Of a stretch of 64,000 bases of DNA, positions 60,466-64,000 are shown piece by piece. Source of the DNA: Silurus meridionalis (lineage: Eukaryota > Chordata > Actinopteri > Siluriformes > Siluridae). Below the pieces are notes generated by a model. The model saw only the letters and a program-made list of their open reading frames with translations, was not told where the DNA came from and did no database searches. The DNA is taken from contig NC_060887.1 of assembly GCF_014805685.1 (NCBI RefSeq), forward strand, positions 31,725,463 through 31,789,462, given 5' to 3'. Each line of letters begins with the position of its first letter. The first letter of the stretch is position 1. The position numbers were made by a program, and so were the translations under genes.

Positions 60466-61030
60466 CCTTCCACATTTCTCACATTAAAGCCATACCTACC
60501 GATAACCTCCTTATCACTTCTGTTCCCTTCAACCACATGCCCGTTTAAGTCAGCCCCAATAACCAATCTTTCATTCCTAGGTACACCTTCTACCGCTTCA
60601 TCTAACTCACTCCAGAATTTTCCCTTCTCCTCCATCTCACAACCCACTTGTGGAGCATAGGCACTGATGACATTTATCACCCCCCCCCCCCTTCAAATAT
60701 CAGCTTCACGTTCATTACTCTATTAGAAACTCTCTTCACCTCCACTAAACTCTTACTGTACTCTTCCTTCAGAATCACCCCTACATCATTTCTTTTTTCA
60801 TCCACACCATGAAAGAACAGTTTAAACCCACCTCTAATATTCCTGGCCTACTCCCTTTTCACTTGGTCTCCTGAACACGCAACACATCTACCATTCTTCT
60901 CTCCATCATATCAGCTACCTCTCCCTCTTTACCAGTTTACCAGCTTAGTACCAAGATTTAAAGTGCCCACCCTAACCTTCACTCTCCTACACTTCTTCTT
61001 TTCCTGCTGTCCCTGTAGACGTCTTTCTCC
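60466..61030 (-). pseudogene. RTE endonuclease, second half deleted
   Basis: The start RVKVRVGTLNLGTK lies near 60955-60990. ISAYAPQVGCEMEEKGKFWS and LVIGADLNGHVVEGNRSDKE lie in 60480-60670. After RNVEGQ the frame jumps to KETWWWNEGV, so the C-terminal half of the endonuclease, including the late His, has been removed. GADLNGH replaces GADFNGH of the first copy. Confidence 0.85.
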
Positions 61031-61092
61031 TCTCCTTCTCCTCTGAACCGGCACTAAGAGTGCACTGGCTTGTGCAACCCTAATGGCTGGGT

Positions 61093-61745
61093 TCAAACTA
61101 ATATCAACCAATCATTGATATAGTTTAGGATGCGGATGCCCTAAAACCCTTAGGGGAGCCAGAGCTGCATCCACATCCTTCGTGAAGGTGTGGGGTGAGA
61201 GTGCAAGACCAAACAGAAGAACCCGATATTGGTAAGCTTCAGCCCCGAAAGCGAACCTCAGAAACTTCCTTAGAGAAGGGAGGATGGATACATTAAAGTA
61301 TGCAATCTTTAGATCTACCATGACAAACCAGTCTTCGGACCTGATCTGAGACACGACCTGCTTAAGGGGGCCGGCATTTTAAATGTCTCATTAGTGAACG
61401 GTTCAGCTGACGTAGATCTGGAATAGGAGCCAACCCACTGTCCATTTTGGGAACTATGAAGTATCGGCTGTAGAACCCGGAATCTCTTTCTGAATAAGAG
61501 ACCACCTTGATTGCCTCCTTCCTTAGAAGAGTGTTGCTTTCTGTTCAATGACCAGGGTGGGACACACCCCGCCAAAGTAGGGTGTATGAGACCCACACTG
61601 AATCGTATAGCCTCGATCTACAGTACGCAAGAGCCACCGAGACACTTCCCAGGCTGCCAGGTAGTCTTATAGCGGTATCAGTCTCTCAGGATTGACCTCC
61701 GGTACACCTAGCTGGAGCATCGCCCTGGTGCAGCTCTAGTTGCCT
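61093..61745 (-). pseudogene. DIRS-type reverse transcriptase, N-terminal two thirds
   Basis: Minus strand, several frames in order: ERLIPL-stop-DYLAAWEVSRWLLRTVDRGY (near 61600-61700), RDSGFYSRYFIVPKMDSGLA then IPDLRQLNRSLMRHLK, and the open frame 61112-61354 with QIRSEDWFVMVDLKIAYFNV, KFLRFAFGAEAYQYRVLLFG and ALSPHTFTKDVDAAL. A frame change then gives IRILNYINDWLILV at 61093-61140. DLK-x-AYF and YINDWLIL (from Y-x-DD) are the RT catalytic blocks; the first Asp of the YxDD pair reads Asn. DIRS elements are fish and amphibian retrotransposons using a tyrosine recombinase; that domain is not seen here. The frame ends abruptly where the RTE begins. Confidence 0.85.
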
Positions 61746-61852
61746 CGAAGGAGGCAGAAAGTTTTTCTGGTCCGCTATGATGCCGGGCCAAAACCAAGGA
61801 GGGAGCTCGCTGGTGCTGGCCTTGCCCTGAAACACATTCCGTGGCAGGGTTA

Positions 61853-61853
<1 letters not shown>
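61746..61853 (-). other. probable further DIRS sequence
   Basis: GC-rich and contiguous with the RT fragment on the minus strand. Reads SELPPWFWPGIIADQKNF in one frame, not recognised. It ends at a (GT)n array. Confidence 0.3.

Positions 61854-61891
<38 letters not shown>
61854..61891. repeat. (GT)n microsatellite
   Basis: About 18 GT units, marking the edge of the DIRS-derived block. Confidence 0.97.
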
Positions 61892-61893
<2 letters not shown>

Positions 61894-61991
61894 TGTGGGT
61901 GTGTTTGCATGCATGCAAAGCTGTTTACAAACCTGTAGCACTGATTGTCACATGAGAATAGTTTAGCATTACTGACCAGCATATACACAGC

Positions 61992-62540
61992 TTTAGGGAA
62001 AGGAAGGCTTTATTACTTTTTTTTTTTTTTTTAAGAAACTGCAAGCTTGCATTACAAGTAATAAAGTTGCCCTATGTTGAGTTCTCTGTGGCAGAGACTC
62101 TTTAAATTACTATAAACAACTGGCCTACATCTCAATTTTTTTACAGCAGGAAGCTTTTATTAACCTTAACCATTTATTTTATTAAAAATTAAGTGTTACA
62201 TTAGATAACTAGATTAGATAATTAGCATTTTTTTATTTATATGTATTTTAGGAACTCAAGCTGCATCAACAACGCTTTGGGAACGATTCTTTGCGACCAC
62301 TCTCTGGATTCCCGTGTGTAATCTGTCCAATGGAATGGCTATTAAAGCTACCAGGAAGCTATAAGAACACATCTGTTTGTTCAGGAGCACTCTGTGTGGG
62401 TCTGTTCTGTGAAAGGTAAGGTGCAGTAAAAATGTAAAGAATGGATAACAAGCAATCCTTCCGGCTTTGTGTGTCGCTTGCTTGTTTGGCTCTGAGGCGC
62501 ACATTTGTACTCATCCCAGCGCAGCACAAGTGGGCATCCT
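61992..62540. other. non-coding stretch
   Basis: Poly-T at 62018-62033 and AT-rich DNA. 62256-62504 is more GC-balanced but carries no recognised motif. Confidence 0.45.
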
Positions 62541-62589
62541 CACCACTGCTCCATTATTCTTCATTCCTCTAAACTACTTTTCTTTTTCT

Positions 62590-63190
62590 ACCCATCCTGA
62601 GGCATCCTGAGGATGCGTCAGCTCCAGTTGTGTCCCACCTCATGAAGATAATGGACTTTCAGAGAAGTAGATGCCGACACCACAAACATCCCAAACCATC
62701 TAGAGACGTACCAGTGCCATTTCGATTCCATTTCATGCATAATTTGGACATTGGACCTCTTCAAATAAAAAAATCAAGCATGGAGGAATTGGTGTTGGAT
62801 CTATGATAATGTCAAATTTGAGCTATTTTATGAGTTGCTCAGTTGCTCCTGGTTCCACAAAATCAACTGGCTGTATAAGACTGTAGAAAGGACATAACTC
62901 ATAATCACACACATGGTATTCATGGTAGTTCTTATTATCCAGTGTTTGTATTGTTTTAAGATTTATAATCACACCCTCGATGTCACCCAAATGAGAATTG
63001 GTTCCCCTTTTGAGTCTGGTACCTCTCAAGGTTTGTTCCTCACAACATCTAAGAGAGTTTTTCCTTGCCACATTTACCCCATGCTTGCTCATCAGGGATA
63101 AATGCACAAAATGTACTTTAAGTTCTGTAAAGCTGCTTTAAGACAATGTTCATTGTGAAAAGCACTGTACAAATTATATTAACTTAAACC
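62590..63190 (+). mobile_element. L2 3'UTR fragment
   Basis: The + strand carries GACGTACCAGTGCCATTTCG, GTTGCTCAGTTGCTCCTGGT, CCCAAATGAGAATTGGTTCC, CTAAGAGAGTTTTTCCTTGC and, at the end, ATTGTGAAAAGCACTGTACA. These are the L2 3' untranslated region in order, opposite in strand to the copies at 7.4 and 26.7 kb. It lies between the DIRS gag and RT pieces. Confidence 0.8.
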
Positions 63191-63196
63191 TAAACA

Positions 63197-63620
63197 GGTC
63201 AGCCTGGTAAGCCAGCAGCACTGCCATGGTGCCAAGGCAGACAGCGGCTTGACTCACTGCTGTGTAAACCTTGCTCACAAAGATTGAGGAAGTCCGAAGG
63301 GGCTTGGTGGGCAGTGCAGCCTTAAGGGATTAGCCAGTGTCTCTTCAACCCAGTACATCGTCCCATAAACAAACTCTTTCAGACCCACTACATTAACGTA
63401 GGGAGAGACATTGGGATTGAAGAGGGGGGCCAAATATGGCCTGCTCCAGGACCTGGACACCTCAGTAAAAAAGGGCAGACCCCAGCACAGAGACAGTGAT
63501 GTGGGTCGCAAAAAACGCTCATCCAGCTTGCTTAGCGGACATTGTTTCTGCTTCTCATATGGCCAAGCAATATCCAGCTTGGCGACAGCTAGAGACTGGT
63601 TGATATTAGCTCGATCAGAG
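63197..63620 (-). pseudogene. DIRS gag-like protein fragment
   Basis: Minus-strand frame 63275-63691 contains LDIAWPYEK, LDERFLRPTS, GLPFFTEVSRSWSRPYLAPL, SPYVNVVGLKE and TMYWVEETLANPLRL. A frame change continues into SKVYTAVSQAAVCLGTMAVL and LAYQADL (to about 63197). The order LPFF...SRSW...PY, VGL, VEETLA and A-x-Q-A...LAYQADL matches the gag-like ORF1 of fish DIRS elements. The frame is open for over 100 codons, so decay is moderate. The plus-strand frame at 63411-63540 is mostly its shadow. Confidence 0.75.
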
Positions 63621-63705
63621 CACCTGGTGACCCGGCATAGAGATGTTGTTCTTGCCCATATGAAGAAATTGGGGTTAGGATTAAATGCCAAGAAAACTGT
63701 TACGA
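63590..63705 (+). pseudogene. DIRS RT fragment (post-YxDD), inverted
   Basis: The plus-strand frame reads RDWLILARSEHLVTRHRDVV then LAHMKKLGLGLNAKK. This is the segment that follows the YxDD motif in DIRS reverse transcriptases (DDWLIL...LG-x-x-x-N-x-x-K). It begins at the block (GACTGGTTGATATTAG) where the minus-strand fragment at 61093 breaks off (GATTGGTTGATATTAG), but on the other strand and 2.5 kb away. Confidence 0.7.
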
Positions 63706-63769
63706 TGTTCTATTGGAAAAATTACACACGTGATTCAGAGCGTGGTCACGTGGAAGCGCGCCCAAAACG

Positions 63770-63830
63770 TTTTTGATGCATCGTCTTGTTCTCTCAGGGA
63801 ACCAGGTTTAAATACATTGCCTAGAGAGGG
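63770..63830 (+). mobile_element. DIRS terminal-repeat-like segment
   Basis: GATGCATCGTCTTGTTCTCT followed by CAGGGAACCAGG and a CCTAGAGAGGG end resembles the terminal repeats of fish DIRS elements. It stands shortly after the RT fragment, so everything between is deleted. Confidence 0.5.
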
Positions 63831-63852
63831 TATGCATGCATGTATGTATATA

Positions 63853-64000
63853 CACTACATAGACAAATGTATTGGAACATTTGACTTTTCCAGTCATATA
63901 GGGTTCTTCTCCAAGCTTTTGCCAAAGATTTGGAGGCACACTCCAACATCTAGTGGAACATCTTACCAGAAGAGTGGAGGTTTTTGTAACAGCAAACAAA
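63853..64000 (+). mobile_element. Tc1-like remnant, left end, runs off window
   Basis: Terminal repeat ACTACATAGACAAATGTATT then GGAACATTTGAC. Then a jump to ACATCTAGTGGAACATCTTA and CCAGAAGAGTGGAGG, which lie near the 3' end in fuller copies, so most of the middle is deleted. Confidence 0.65.

Larger units (their letters stand above)
59230..61094 (-). mobile_element. RTE LINE copy 2, 3'-truncated, inside DIRS sequence
   Basis: The 5' end near 61094 (minus strand GAACCCAGCCATTAGGGTTG) coincides with the 5' end of the copy at 57.1 kb, so the start is full length. The 3' side is lost: similarity ends near 59235 in the block reading LQGEKVEKM. DIRS fragments on the same strand lie on both sides. 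A poly-C run sits at 60681-60692. Confidence 0.85.

Noticed and set aside
59132..60660. Plus-strand frames of 127-159 codons
   Set aside because: Shadows of the second RTE on the minus strand.

Overview
The window reads as vertebrate, almost certainly teleost, non-coding DNA. It is AT-rich with long (TA)n, (CA)n, (GA)n, (GATA)n and (TATC)n arrays. Its recognisable transposons are those typical of ray-finned fish: Tc1/mariner, hAT-type MITEs, L2, Rex1-like and RTE LINEs, DIRS retrotransposons, and tRNA-type SINEs. The repeat mix would suit an ostariophysan such as a catfish, but that is inference. I found no intact host gene; the recognisable coding sequence is all decayed transposon protein. 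The window is probably a gene desert or a very large intron. A few short stretches bounded by good splice signals, and several repeat-free blocks rich in homeodomain, octamer or X-box motifs, are the only candidates for host function.

Layout. 1-364: mariner transposase remnant fusing the DNA-binding end to the C-terminal end. 2145-2602: deleted Tc1 element ending in a (TA)n array. 2.7-6.8 kb: unique AT-rich DNA with a tandem X-box (RFX-type) motif. 6.8-8.6 kb: two SINE heads and an L2 3' end. 10.1-10.5 kb: Tc1-like remnant. 10.6-19.3 kb: mostly unique DNA with a GC-rich island at 15.0-15.25 kb. 19.3-20.25 kb: Tc1-like remnant split by a 650-bp hAT-type MITE with a perfect 8-bp target duplication. 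20.3-26.5 kb: unique DNA, SINE pieces and a 114-bp hairpin. 26.7-28.0 kb: a better-preserved L2 with a (CAAGT)n tail. 28-33.4 kb: unique DNA plus a large microsatellite cluster with a 180-189-bp higher-order repeat. 33.5-35.6 kb: two Tc1-type remnants, the second keeping all three DDE residues. 38.8-39.9 kb: hAT-type MITE abutting a (TATC)n array, then a Tc1-like fragment. 41.1-41.6 kb: L2 tail and SINE. 43.4-44.2 kb: Rex1-like 3' region. 44.2-53.4 kb: mostly unique. 53.4-54.3 kb: SINE piece and Tc1 element.

55.1-64 kb is the most structured part. An internally deleted RTE LINE (55164-57161) keeps both ends and a perfect 13-bp target duplication but has lost its reverse transcriptase core. 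A second RTE (about 59235-61094) keeps the reverse transcriptase with FADD but lacks part of its endonuclease and its 3' end. It lies between same-strand pieces of a DIRS element and cuts the DIRS reverse transcriptase inside its YxDD block. Further DIRS pieces follow: gag on the minus strand, and a reverse-transcriptase piece plus a terminal-repeat-like segment in inverted orientation. An L2 tail and a Tc1-like terminus are also present.
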